Source: a bacterium (GTDB lineage: Bacteria > Verrucomicrobiota > Verrucomicrobiia > Chthoniobacterales > UBA6821). From it: DNA of 64,000 bases. The first letter of the stretch is position 1. Each line of letters opens with the position of its first letter. Of this stretch, positions 55,461 to 64,000 are shown piece after piece. Under the pieces are notes generated by a model, which saw only the letters and a program-made list of their open reading frames with translations, searched no databases and was not told the DNA's origin. A program made the translations under genes and the position numbers. The DNA is taken from the NCBI GenBank assembly GCA_021849805.1, contig JAJZSL010000005.1:48767-112766 (forward strand), in the 5' to 3' direction.

Positions 55461-56288
55461 TCAACTAAAAAAGGGATTTGCTTCTCGTTCTGCTTCAACA
55501 GTAGTTATAGGACCGTGACCTGGAGCCAAGATTGTTGTGAGGGGGAGCGTTAGAATGCGCTGGGAGATGATCTGCAACCCACTTCGATAAGCTTCCGCAG
55601 GAATACCACCTATTGAACGTGCAAAGAGTGCATCACCAACAATAGCTATGGGCCTTGAGAGTCCATCTAGAAAGTAGGTTCGGCCTCCTGGAGAGTGACC
55701 AGGAGTAGAAAATGCTCTTATGCTGATGCACTCATCAAGATGATAGAGAAAATCAAGTGGAAGAGCATGAGCTCCTTGAATGATTTCAGCTTGATCTATC
55801 CATGCAGGGAGCCCTGTTTGTTGCTGAAGTTCTCGTAGTTTAGTAACATGATCATGGTGAGCATGTGTTAGAAAGATCGCTTTAAGCTTCAGTTGTTTTT
55901 CTTGAAGCTCTTCTAGAAGACTTGAAAGTGATCCTCCTGTATCAAAGAGAAGAGCATGATGATTTCTCTCACTCCAGAGGAGATAAGAGTGAACTTTCAT
56001 ATCATGATAAAAAGTCGTGAGGATTTGAAAATTGTTAGGAATATCCTCTACAGGTAGTTGAAAAGGGACTCTTGCTAGGTGCAAAAGTTTTTCTGAATGT
56101 AATCCAAGAGCAGGAGCAAGGGCACGAAGTGTTTTTTCTTCATAGTGACCTTGAAGTAGCGTGTGAATGTTATCTTCAGAAAGATTGCTCATATGTGCTA
56201 GTGTGGAGGCCTGAAGATTTTGTCCTCTCATCGATTTGAGGATAACATCATGCCAAGTATCTTCTAAGGGCTCTCTACGTATACTCAT
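55461..56288 (-). CDS. HTH domain fused to a metallo-beta-lactamase-fold hydrolase
   Basis: A 275-residue protein. The first about 80 residues look like an XRE-type HTH (ILKSMRGQNLQASTLAHMSN, LSEDNIHTLLQGH, KTLRALAPALGLHSEKLLHL). From about 95 it is a glyoxalase II-like MBL hydrolase with the metal motif FLTHAHHDHVTKL, FSTPGHSPGG, AIVGDALF and LAPGHGP. The substrate is unknown. Its ATG overlaps the stop of the upstream ABC gene (ATGA at 56285-56288), so both are translated together. Confidence 0.82.
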   Translation of the reverse strand: MSIRREPLEDTWHDVILKSMRGQNLQASTLAHMSNLSEDNIHTLLQGHYEEKTLRALAPALGLHSEKLLHLARVPFQLPVEDIPNNFQILTTFYHDMKVHSYLLWSERNHHALLFDTGGSLSSLLEELQEKQLKLKAIFLTHAHHDHVTKLRELQQQTGLPAWIDQAEIIQGAHALPLDFLYHLDECISIRAFSTPGHSPGGRTYFLDGLSRPIAIVGDALFARSIGGIPAEAYRSGLQIISQRILTLPLTTILAPGHGPITTVEAEREANPFFS

Positions 56289-59200
56289 TTTCCGATCTTA
56301 AGTTGTCGTTTTAGAATAAAATAGAGAGCAAAGAAAAGACTCAGCGTTGAGAGAAGAATCACGCTCACATTAAATGTTAGGATATCAATAGTGAGGCCAA
56401 GATAATATTTCAGAGGGCCAAAGAAAACATTCGGGTGAGTATGATTGCGATAATCAGCTTGTTCTATTTCAGCTTTAGAAACAAGATCGACCATTTTTCG
56501 GTTTACATAGAGTTGTTCGATATTTATTCCTGTATGACGACTCACAAGGAGTCTTTGATTCAAAGGTGCCCCTGAAATAACTTTGTCAATTAAAGAGAGA
56601 CGATAGTCAATTTCATCAGCTGTTTTCCCTGTCAGTCCACTGAGGATAGCAAGTAGTTCTTTTAAGTCTTCTAATCGATTCAATTGAGCTTCATTCGGGT
56701 TACTGAGAGCAGTAATTTGATTGATTTGGTTTTGAATTCTAGCCTGTCTTATAGCAAGAGGATTGAGTTTTGCTTGAGCATAAATGAGGGCTTCATAAGA
56801 CCAACGCATGGGCATAAATTCACAAATAAAAGGAACCTGCAAATCGCTACGTGGTTCTATGGCAGAGTCTGGATGGCGATTGAACCATTGTTGAATAGAA
56901 TAGATGAAATCAAGATTGCGATTCATCTCTTCATATTTAATCAAAGCTCCTCCCAAAATAATTTGAGGGATAAGAACAACTGGGATGATGTTAACGGCTG
57001 TTTTCCCTTCAGAAGTCAGTGATGAAATAAGAAGTCCCAGAGAGATGCCGCTAAAAGCAGTTAGAAACATAGCAAGGAATTCAATCATGAAAAAACCGCG
57101 GACACCGAGCATGGTATTCCCAAGGAGGCTAAAGAGTGCACATTGTGCAATAGCAAAAACACTCAATGTACTTGCTTTAGCAAACACATAGTAGCCAAGT
57201 CGTACATGGAGATTACGCTCTCGTAAGAGTAGAGGTCGATCACGAATAATATCATCAACACTATTGGTGAGACCTAAGAACATTGCTACAACAAGAGAAA
57301 GGAAAAAATAGGTTGGAATATGAAATGCTGATGCAAAGTCATAGCTATCACCCTCCGAGTACCGTAGGACGACTCCAATCAGGAAAGCGAGAAGAGGAGC
57401 TTCTACTAAGGTTGTAAGCAGGTTAGCACGATTGCGTAATTTACTGATGAAGGCGCGCTGGAGAAGAAGGAGAAATTGAGTGATTTCATGACGCCAGCAC
57501 GGAGGTTTCCATTGATCTCTTAGCAAGGGAGTTTTGTGTGTCTGAAAATTTTTAGGAAGTGGTTTTGAATATTCTAGAGAATGTTGTACTTCCTTGATCA
57601 ATTGATACGTTTCAAACTTGTCACGCCAATAATCAGGAGAAAAGCGCCGTGCAGGGACTAATTGTCCACGATTATTTTCTTGATAAATGAGGTCTCCACT
57701 AAAGTCGCGTAAGGGAGTTTCTAGGACATCAAAAACAAATTCAGGACGTACTGAACCGCATGTCTTGCAACCTCCTAGTTCTGCTTGAAAAAGCTGTTCA
57801 TCTTCTGCTTCTGCAAAATAGGAAAGCATTTCGTTAGGAGTTCCAAAGAAAACTAATTTTCCACCATGATCGAGGAGGAGGGCTTTTTGAAACATATGAA
57901 AAAGTTTTGCAGTGGGCTGATGAATGGTTACTAGAACGATTTTGTTGTGAGCAATACCACGAATAATTTCCATCACATGTTCTGAATCTTTGGAGGAAAG
58001 ACCAGAAGTTGGTTCATCAAAAAGATAAACGTCTGCTGTACTAATCATATCCAGTCCAATGTTGAGACGTTTGCGTTCTCCACCGCTCAAAATTTTCTGA
58101 CGCGCATCTCCCACGACATTTTTACGCCGTTCATTAAGCCCTAACTCAGCTAATTTACTATCAATACGACGTAGTCTCTCTCTTCGAGATAGGTGTGGAG
58201 CTCGTAGTGCTGCTGCAAAAGCAAGATTTTCTTCAATGGTGAGCTGTTCATCGAAGGCTTCGTATTGAGGAATGTAGGTGATATATTGGCATAAGCGTTC
58301 ATGCTGAGCATAAAGCGAGAAGTTATTGAGTCGTACTTCTCCTTGGATTGGCCGAAAATCACCAGCTAAAGCGCGTAACAAAGTACTCTTTCCTGAACCA
58401 CTTGCACCCATAACACAAATCATTTCTCCACGCTCCACGCTAAAATTCAGATTATCTAGAGCAATATCTCCACGATAAAAACGACATCGAAGATCTTTGA
58501 CTTCGAGGTGATAGATGATATTACGCTCTTCCTCAATGAGGCGATCAGTGAAGTTACAGCGCAAAATCTGTCCTGGATTGATCTCGATGGTATCTCCATC
58601 AAAAAGATCAACTCCGTTGCGCACGGGAAGATCACGTACAATAATAGGACGATCTGCTTTAAGAACGTGAATGTATCCTCGACGCTGAGGATAGTCACAG
58701 GAAATTTTTAGAAGTACTTCCCCTTCACTTCCAGGAGAGAGGAGAATATCATTTTTTTTTAGAAGCCCTGGGTTATTGGAAACGAGATATTCTGATTTAG
58801 AAGCTCGGAGCGGAAAATGACCTCCAAAGGAGTGAACGTAACCTTTGAGTTCTTGAAGATGGAGTTCTCCTCCATTAGTAAAAAGAATATGGTCATCAAG
58901 GTGAGCTTGAAGATACGTTCCTTTTTTTAGCTCAACACCATTGAGCGTAGCTTCAAGATGTTGGAGTACGTTGATTTCTACCTTCAAACCAAAGGAGACC
59001 TCAAGGCTGCTATCACGATTTTGAACTTTATCAAGGCGTACTTCTTTTTTGTTAATAGCTACAAAAAAATGAAGAAGAGAAATATTCTTCTTAGCATTAA
59101 AATAAAAAATCAGATCTTGAGTTGTGATGACTTGCTCTCCAATTAAAATGCGCTGTCCAGGATAAATACGGCAGAATTCTTGAGGTTTCAGTAGGCGTCC

Positions 59201-59863
59201 TTGAACGGTAATAGCACGGGTTGTTTTATTTTTCAGAATCATGAATTCATGATAACGATACATGAGCAGGTGTTCTTCTTTGGAGAGCCCGCGTAGCTTC
59301 ACATCATAGTAATTTGGATCTCCAAAGCTGATTGTTTCTAGCTCTGAGGATTGTTTATGAACTGTTGTCGACACTGCTTCTTCGCCGGCGTTTAATTGAT
59401 AAACAATATCAATAGCCTGGTTAGCCATTCCTAATTTGATCATAAAATCAGAGTAGGCATGAACTTGTTCCTCTTTCATGCCAGATCGGGAAATAAGGTC
59501 GTAGAGTTGAACCCCAAGTAAGATTTTACGATCATCATCAAGACTATTGGAGAGTTTACTAGCCATTGCAGAGAGATCTTGCTGTTCCTCGAGTGCTTGA
59601 CAAAAAAGCTGGCGAAGTTCGGAGTAAACAATTGCAGGGTAGTCATAGCGCAAGAATCCAAGAATGGAGTCAATTTCCTCTTCAAGAATTTCTCTATCGA
59701 TTTGAGTGAAGGCTGCTAGTACTTTAATCAATGTTGGAAGGAGATTAGGAGACTCAGTAACCGTGCGAGGTTTTCTCCTTAAGCGTCTCCAGAATCGATG
59801 AAGTGCATAATGGGTACGCGTGAGTAGACGCAATCCTTGTTGAAGAAATGGTTGTAGAGTCAT
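56285..59863 (-). CDS. Large TerB-like / FHA-like / ABCG-type transporter fusion
   Basis: This 1192-residue protein has several parts. The N-terminus (about 40-150) is helical and resembles TerB/DjlA domains (LLPTLIKVLAAFTQIDREIL). Next come beta-rich stretches (about 190-470) that look FHA-like (ILIGEQVITTQDLIFYF, DTIEINPGQILRCNF). Then an ABC ATPase: Walker A MGASGSGKSTLLRALAG (about 484), signature ILSGGERKRLNIGLDM (about 590), Walker B YLFDEPTSGLSSKD. A CKTCGS cysteine motif lies near 699. The C-terminal half (about 810-1190) is an ABC-2 membrane domain of ABCG style with about six spans. Substrate unknown. Confidence 0.85.
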   Translation of the reverse strand: MTLQPFLQQGLRLLTRTHYALHRFWRRLRRKPRTVTESPNLLPTLIKVLAAFTQIDREILEEEIDSILGFLRYDYPAIVYSELRQLFCQALEEQQDLSAMASKLSNSLDDDRKILLGVQLYDLISRSGMKEEQVHAYSDFMIKLGMANQAIDIVYQLNAGEEAVSTTVHKQSSELETISFGDPNYYDVKLRGLSKEEHLLMYRYHEFMILKNKTTRAITVQGRLLKPQEFCRIYPGQRILIGEQVITTQDLIFYFNAKKNISLLHFFVAINKKEVRLDKVQNRDSSLEVSFGLKVEINVLQHLEATLNGVELKKGTYLQAHLDDHILFTNGGELHLQELKGYVHSFGGHFPLRASKSEYLVSNNPGLLKKNDILLSPGSEGEVLLKISCDYPQRRGYIHVLKADRPIIVRDLPVRNGVDLFDGDTIEINPGQILRCNFTDRLIEEERNIIYHLEVKDLRCRFYRGDIALDNLNFSVERGEMICVMGASGSGKSTLLRALAGDFRPIQGEVRLNNFSLYAQHERLCQYITYIPQYEAFDEQLTIEENLAFAAALRAPHLSRRERLRRIDSKLAELGLNERRKNVVGDARQKILSGGERKRLNIGLDMISTADVYLFDEPTSGLSSKDSEHVMEIIRGIAHNKIVLVTIHQPTAKLFHMFQKALLLDHGGKLVFFGTPNEMLSYFAEAEDEQLFQAELGGCKTCGSVRPEFVFDVLETPLRDFSGDLIYQENNRGQLVPARRFSPDYWRDKFETYQLIKEVQHSLEYSKPLPKNFQTHKTPLLRDQWKPPCWRHEITQFLLLLQRAFISKLRNRANLLTTLVEAPLLAFLIGVVLRYSEGDSYDFASAFHIPTYFFLSLVVAMFLGLTNSVDDIIRDRPLLLRERNLHVRLGYYVFAKASTLSVFAIAQCALFSLLGNTMLGVRGFFMIEFLAMFLTAFSGISLGLLISSLTSEGKTAVNIIPVVLIPQIILGGALIKYEEMNRNLDFIYSIQQWFNRHPDSAIEPRSDLQVPFICEFMPMRWSYEALIYAQAKLNPLAIRQARIQNQINQITALSNPNEAQLNRLEDLKELLAILSGLTGKTADEIDYRLSLIDKVISGAPLNQRLLVSRHTGINIEQLYVNRKMVDLVSKAEIEQADYRNHTHPNVFFGPLKYYLGLTIDILTFNVSVILLSTLSLFFALYFILKRQLKIGK

Positions 59864-59957
59864 GAAAAATTATCAACAATAAGATCAGTTGGCATGACCA
59901 ATCACAATACTGATCAGCCTGAAGATCAACTAAACTTAAAAATCAACGCAAATTACT

Positions 59958-60566
59958 ATGAATGTTACCGATGCTATTCTTAATCGCCGTGCTATCAAAC
60001 ATTACGATCCTACTCATCATCTTTCGGAAGAGGAAATTGAAAAATTACTCTCCTTAGCCATGCAGTCGCCAACAGCATTTAACCTTCAGCATTGGCGCTT
60101 TGTGTTAGTTCGTGATCCAGCAATACGTCAACAAATAAGAGCTCTCGCTTGGGATCAAGCTCAAATTACCGAGGCATCTCTACTGATTATTCTTTGTGCT
60201 CGTCTCTCTGTTTGGGAGGAACCGCAACGTTACTGGAGTAAGGCACCCCAGGCTGTTCAAGATTTTATGTTTCCAGCAATCAGAGCGTATTATCAAGGAA
60301 AGCCTCAAGTTATTCGTGATGAAGCCATGCGTTCTTGTGGTTTAGCTGGGCAGACAATCATGCTTGCTGCTCAAGAAATGGGGCTAGATTCCTGCCCCAT
60401 GGATGGATTTGATTTTGAAGCTGTGGGGAAGGTTATTAATCTGCCCGAGGATCATATTATTAGTTTTATGATAGCTCTTGGCAAAAAAACCACGGATGCT
60501 TGGCCAAAGCCTGGACAAATTGATTACAAAGAAGCAGTCTTTTTAAATCAGTTTCCATCAGCCTGA
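59958..60566 (+). CDS. Nitroreductase-family protein
   Basis: A 202-residue FMN flavoprotein: ILNRRAIKHYDPTHHLSEEE, MQSPTAFNLQHWRFVLVRD, GLAGQTIMLAAQEMGLDSCP and HIISFMIALGKKT. These enzymes reduce nitro compounds or quinones with NAD(P)H. The natural substrate is not predictable. It is divergent from the ABC gene, with 94 bases between, and convergent with the PII gene. Confidence 0.9.
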   Translation: MNVTDAILNRRAIKHYDPTHHLSEEEIEKLLSLAMQSPTAFNLQHWRFVLVRDPAIRQQIRALAWDQAQITEASLLIILCARLSVWEEPQRYWSKAPQAVQDFMFPAIRAYYQGKPQVIRDEAMRSCGLAGQTIMLAAQEMGLDSCPMDGFDFEAVGKVINLPEDHIISFMIALGKKTTDAWPKPGQIDYKEAVFLNQFPSA

Positions 60567-60579
60567 AGAAAAAATAGTG

Positions 60580-60924
<345 letters not shown>

Positions 60925-61014
60925 TTAATAAGTCTAATATGAGGTGAGGGTTAAAATTGGAAAAGACTAAGCAGAGTGTGAGATCTTAAAAAGTGATCCA
61001 GTGCCTATCCATGC

Positions 61015-62460
61015 TCATCCATTGAGTATGTATCCTTCTTCTCCATGATCACTGATATCAAGTCCTTGTGCCTCTTTCTCTTTTTCTGGGCGAAGTCCGA
61101 GTATGAAATCAACAACTAAAGTGACAATGAAGCTGGCAACCACTGCGTAGAGAAGAGTTATCAAAATGGCTTCCGCTTGAATGAACCAAAGGGTTTTGCT
61201 TTCTAGAGCATGCTGGAGTCCATTTTGAAGTGTTGTTGGAGATAAAAGATGAGGATTAGCACTAGCTGTGGCAAAAATTCCTGTTAAGAGGGCTCCAAGG
61301 GTTCCCCCAATCCCATGAATTCCAAAGCTGTCAAGAGCATCATCATAGCGGAATAATTTTTTTAGACTTGTGCAAGCCACGTAGGGAACAATCCCTGAGA
61401 GTAATCCTAAAAAAACAGCTCCAGTGCTAGTAATAAAACCACATGCTGGTGTCACAACCACAAGACCAGCAACAGCTCCAGAGCAGAAACCTAGAACGCT
61501 TGGTTGGCCGCGGAACAATAACTCTAATGTTGGCCATGTTAGCGATCCAATACCTGCTGCAAGAGTTGTTGTCATGAAAGCATTAGCTGCTATGGAATCC
61601 ACGGCAAGAGCACTCCCTGCATTGAATCCATACCAACCAATCCACAAGATACCAGTTCCCACTACAGTCAGGACAAGGCTATGGGGCATCATCGGTTCTT
61701 TTCCATAACCAAGGCGTTTGCCAAGAAGGAGGCAGAGGATTAAGGCAGACCAACCAGAGGACATATGAACGACAGTACCACCTGCAAAGTCGATTGTCGG
61801 TAGAGAAGCATTTGGATTGAGCAAACCACTCATCAACCCATTATCACCCCAGACCATATGAGCTAATGGAAAATAGATCAGAAACATCCAGAGAAACGTG
61901 TAGAGAAGAACCGCCAAAAACTTCATTCTCTCAGCACTAGCTCCAAAAATAAGTGATGGAGTAATAATGGCAAAAGCCAATTGGTAAATAGAGAAAATAT
62001 TCTGAGGAATCCAAAAAGAGTAGCTAGTGTTTGGTAGAGCATTGACTCCTTGAAAGAAAAAATATTCTGAACCTCCAAGAAAAGGAGAGTGAAAATTATG
62101 ACCAAAGACCAAACTGTAGCCACAAGCCCACCAGAGCAGGGTAACAAGCCCAGCAATACCAAAGCACATGGCTAAAATGGAGAGAACATTTTTTTGACGA
62201 ACAAGTCCTCCGTAGAAAAGAGCAAGACCAGGTAACACCATAAAGAGTACTAAAATCGCAGCAACCATCATCCAAGCTGTGTGTGCAGGAGAAGCAATAG
62301 GAGCAATTCCTGTAGGAGTTGGATCATCATTGTGTACCATGGCCTCAAGAAAGGAGAGTCGTTGTTGAAGACTAGGAGAAGCAGAGGCTTGATCAATCAA
62401 AGCTCCCTGAGAATTTATCACCGAGCAGAGGAAGAGAAAGCAAAAGGTTAGAAGAGGCAT
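61015..62460 (-). CDS. amtB: Ammonium transporter AmtB
   Basis: About 481 residues with a signal peptide (MPLLTFCFLFLCSVINSQ) and eleven predicted spans. Family features are AWMMVAAILVLFMVLPGLAL, FYGGLVRQKNVLS, FAGGTVVHMSSGWSALI (twin-His pore region), WIGWYGFNAGSALA and FGIHGIGGTLGALLTGIF. The open frame extends 64 codons upstream into the divergent glycosyltransferase gene; ATG 62460 gives a proper signal peptide and no overlap, so I chose it. PII follows 96 bases downstream. Confidence 0.93.
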   Translation of the reverse strand: MPLLTFCFLFLCSVINSQGALIDQASASPSLQQRLSFLEAMVHNDDPTPTGIAPIASPAHTAWMMVAAILVLFMVLPGLALFYGGLVRQKNVLSILAMCFGIAGLVTLLWWACGYSLVFGHNFHSPFLGGSEYFFFQGVNALPNTSYSFWIPQNIFSIYQLAFAIITPSLIFGASAERMKFLAVLLYTFLWMFLIYFPLAHMVWGDNGLMSGLLNPNASLPTIDFAGGTVVHMSSGWSALILCLLLGKRLGYGKEPMMPHSLVLTVVGTGILWIGWYGFNAGSALAVDSIAANAFMTTTLAAGIGSLTWPTLELLFRGQPSVLGFCSGAVAGLVVVTPACGFITSTGAVFLGLLSGIVPYVACTSLKKLFRYDDALDSFGIHGIGGTLGALLTGIFATASANPHLLSPTTLQNGLQHALESKTLWFIQAEAILITLLYAVVASFIVTLVVDFILGLRPEKEKEAQGLDISDHGEEGYILNG

Positions 62461-62541
62461 TGAGAAAAATTTGAGAATAGTTTTGCAAACAGGGTTATTA
62501 GCTATAAATCTCTCTGAAGAAAAGAAAGAAAAATTGGAAAC

Positions 62542-63375
62542 ATGAAACTTCTTCCCATAAAGCCAACAAAAATCATTGGTATCCTTCTGCTCCAAAATGA
62601 AGAGTTTTTCCTGAAACAAGTTATTACGAATATTCTTCCTTTCTGTGATCAATTATTCCTTCTTGATCACCATTCTTCCGATGGGAGCTTTGCTATCATG
62701 GAGCATTTTAGAGAAGAACATCCTCAAAAAATCGTTCTTCATCGTATTCATCATCCCAGAGAATCTCATCAATTTTTGAAACCTTTTGTTGGAACAGCAA
62801 CTTGGGTCTTTGGAGTTGATGGTGACGAGCTCTATGATCCAGAGCGACTCTTCCTCTTTCGAGAAAGACTTCTTCAAGGGGAATTCGATGATCAGTGGAT
62901 GCTTCTAGGTCATGTTCTCCATGTAGCACATCTTCATGGAAAATATGCTTCGGGGTATTTAACACCACCTAGCCGTAGCATCACAAAGCTTTATAATTTC
63001 AATGCAATCCAATCGTGGGAGGGGAAGGTTTTAGAACGGTTGCATGGAGGTCATCCTTGTTTTCGTTCTGGATTTCATGAGCAGAAAAAAAGAAAACTCT
63101 TTGAAGAGGAAAGTTGGGAGGATGCTCCTCTACGTTGTCTCCATCTCTGTTTTATTCGGCGCAGTTCTGTGAATAAAACGAAAGTTCGCAAAAATATTAT
63201 GGAAAACTATTCTGGAGGATTCTTTACTTGGATGAAGGAGAAAGCGAAGTCTCTTTTTTCTAGCGCTTCTGGTAGATTTCATGATTCCACTTGGAAGAAA
63301 AATCATTATGCTCGAGGGGGGAGAGTTCTTAAGGAAGTCACTTCTTTTTTTAAACAATCAGCTAGCAATCAATAA
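62542..63375 (+). CDS. Family 2 glycosyltransferase
   Basis: A 277-residue GT-A enzyme. N-terminal nucleotide-sugar fold: IIGILLLQNEEFFLKQVITN, LFLLDHHSSDGSFAIM; the metal-binding DxD is in FGVDGDELYD (about residue 94). The C-terminal half is basic, with no membrane span. It likely adds a sugar to a lipid, glycan or protein. It is divergent from amtB and 15 bases upstream of the partial gene at the window end. Confidence 0.85.
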   Translation: MKLLPIKPTKIIGILLLQNEEFFLKQVITNILPFCDQLFLLDHHSSDGSFAIMEHFREEHPQKIVLHRIHHPRESHQFLKPFVGTATWVFGVDGDELYDPERLFLFRERLLQGEFDDQWMLLGHVLHVAHLHGKYASGYLTPPSRSITKLYNFNAIQSWEGKVLERLHGGHPCFRSGFHEQKKRKLFEEESWEDAPLRCLHLCFIRRSSVNKTKVRKNIMENYSGGFFTWMKEKAKSLFSSASGRFHDSTWKKNHYARGGRVLKEVTSFFKQSASNQ

Positions 63376-63390
63376 AACTCCTATCAAACC

Positions 63391-64000
63391 ATGAGCAACA
63401 TTTCTCCTAGCAGGCAGCACACTCCAGCCCCTTGGGATCTGGATCTAGAAGCGCAAAGTGAGGAACAGGCGCCCCTCCTGGCTTCTTCTATCGCCAGTGG
63501 GCACATCAGTGATACTACTGGAGGGCAGAGAGAGGAGAGGAGTGCTCTAGAGGCGCTGGGAAGAAGATCTTCCTACGGTTCTCTAGGTGAAGTGGCCCTT
63601 CTTGGGGGGAATCAATCAAGAGGTCCTATCACCACCGCACTTGCTCCAGCGCTCAGTGCTCCCCAGCGAGCAGAAGCACTTCTAGCCAGCTTAGAGAGAG
63701 AGCGACAAATAGTCCGTACCATCGAGCAAGACATCAAGAAACTGCATTATGCCGATACAATCTCCTTGGTGATGAGCTTGGATTTTAATCAAATGGGAAA
63801 GGATGAATTTAGTGGTGAAGTTGGGAATTTAGCAATTTATAACCAAGGAGAGTCTCAAGAGACCAGCTACTCATTTTCAGAAGCTCCCTTTGTCCTCAAC
63901 AAGAATGAAGGAGAGAGAACTCCTTTTGAGATGAATCTTCTGCCTTTAGAAGGAGAAGAGGGAGTGCAACCGTATCCGATCACGCCTCCTCTAGCACTTA
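63391..64000 (+). CDS. Hypothetical protein, 3' end outside window
   Basis: ATG at 63391 opens a frame that stays open to the window end (203 codons). It begins MSNISPSRQHTPAPWDLDLE and continues SALEALGRRSSYGSLGEV, a helical stretch ERERQIVRTIEQDIKKL, then acidic sequence. There is no signal peptide or recognised domain. The polar, disordered N-terminus recalls the 10769-11674 product. The first 300 bases are somewhat more GC-rich than their neighbours. It follows the glycosyltransferase gene by 15 bases. Confidence 0.6.
   Translation, partial: MSNISPSRQHTPAPWDLDLEAQSEEQAPLLASSIASGHISDTTGGQREERSALEALGRRSSYGSLGEVALLGGNQSRGPITTALAPALSAPQRAEALLASLERERQIVRTIEQDIKKLHYADTISLVMSLDFNQMGKDEFSGEVGNLAIYNQGESQETSYSFSEAPFVLNKNEGERTPFEMNLLPLEGEEGVQPYPITPPLAL

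Noticed and set aside
62461..62541. Sigma-54 promoter before amtB
   Set aside because: TTTGCA is present on the minus strand but no GG lies at the required distance upstream.
62461..62652. Longer AmtB start overlapping the glycosyltransferase gene
   Set aside because: The added residues lack AmtB similarity, and the later ATG gives a normal signal peptide.

Overview
The window is a gene-dense bacterial chromosome segment of moderately low GC (about 40 percent, judged by eye) with almost entirely housekeeping content. Several things point to the PVC superphylum, most likely Verrucomicrobiota: a PHP domain fused to a family-4 glycosyltransferase, a Lys-rich DksA/TraR protein next to rpmG-rpsR, a one-subunit bacterial glycyl-tRNA synthetase, a secreted SUMF1-type protein and generally weak ribosome binding sites. 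No rRNA gene is present, so this placement is an inference. Quinone-linked PyrD, an HtrA protease, SurA, an AmtB channel and several signal peptides indicate a Gram-negative type envelope.

Layout: rpsD 3' end and yajC (1-712); a repeat-rich gap; PHP-glycosyltransferase and a peptide-binding protein (1221-5756, minus); pyk, ribF and htrA (5838-10410); an unknown coiled-coil protein, tRNA-His, a CYTH-Nudix fusion, an amidohydrolase, rph, rpmB and a small conserved gene (10769-16260); a large gap with decayed sequence; a rhodanese, glyS and argS (16930-21199); a minus-strand block of bioF, pyrD, acyl-CoA synthetase, infA and SUMF1 (21167-27960); an AraC regulator overlapping aspS, then hisS (28066-32798); dksA-like, rpmG, rpsR, rpsO, pnp (33082-38444); smc, surA-like, pdxA, pdxH (38844-45406); tRNA-Thr, tuf, tRNA-Trp, secE, nusG, recJ (45859-50098); hsp20, hemW, photolyase, proC and a TPR protein (50184-55455); an HTH-metallo-beta-lactamase protein coupled to a very large TerB/FHA-like/ABCG transporter (55461-59863); nitroreductase, amtB-PII, a GT2 enzyme, and an unknown protein running off the end.

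The functional core is translation (four aminoacyl-tRNA synthetases, six ribosomal proteins, EF-Tu, IF-1, three tRNAs) and RNA turnover (rph, pnp). Around it sit cofactor genes (ribF, bioF, pdxA, pdxH, hemW), nitrogen uptake (amtB with PII) and membrane-lipid or envelope functions.

The least explained content is in the gaps. There are two related families of short inverted-repeat (MITE-like) elements, one of them chimeric. There is also an older 114-bp repeat whose two full copies keep the same length and a protein-like 3' half. One MITE abuts that repeat exactly. The other copy lies inside an amber-interrupted minus-strand ORF. No transposase gene and no CRISPR array was seen.
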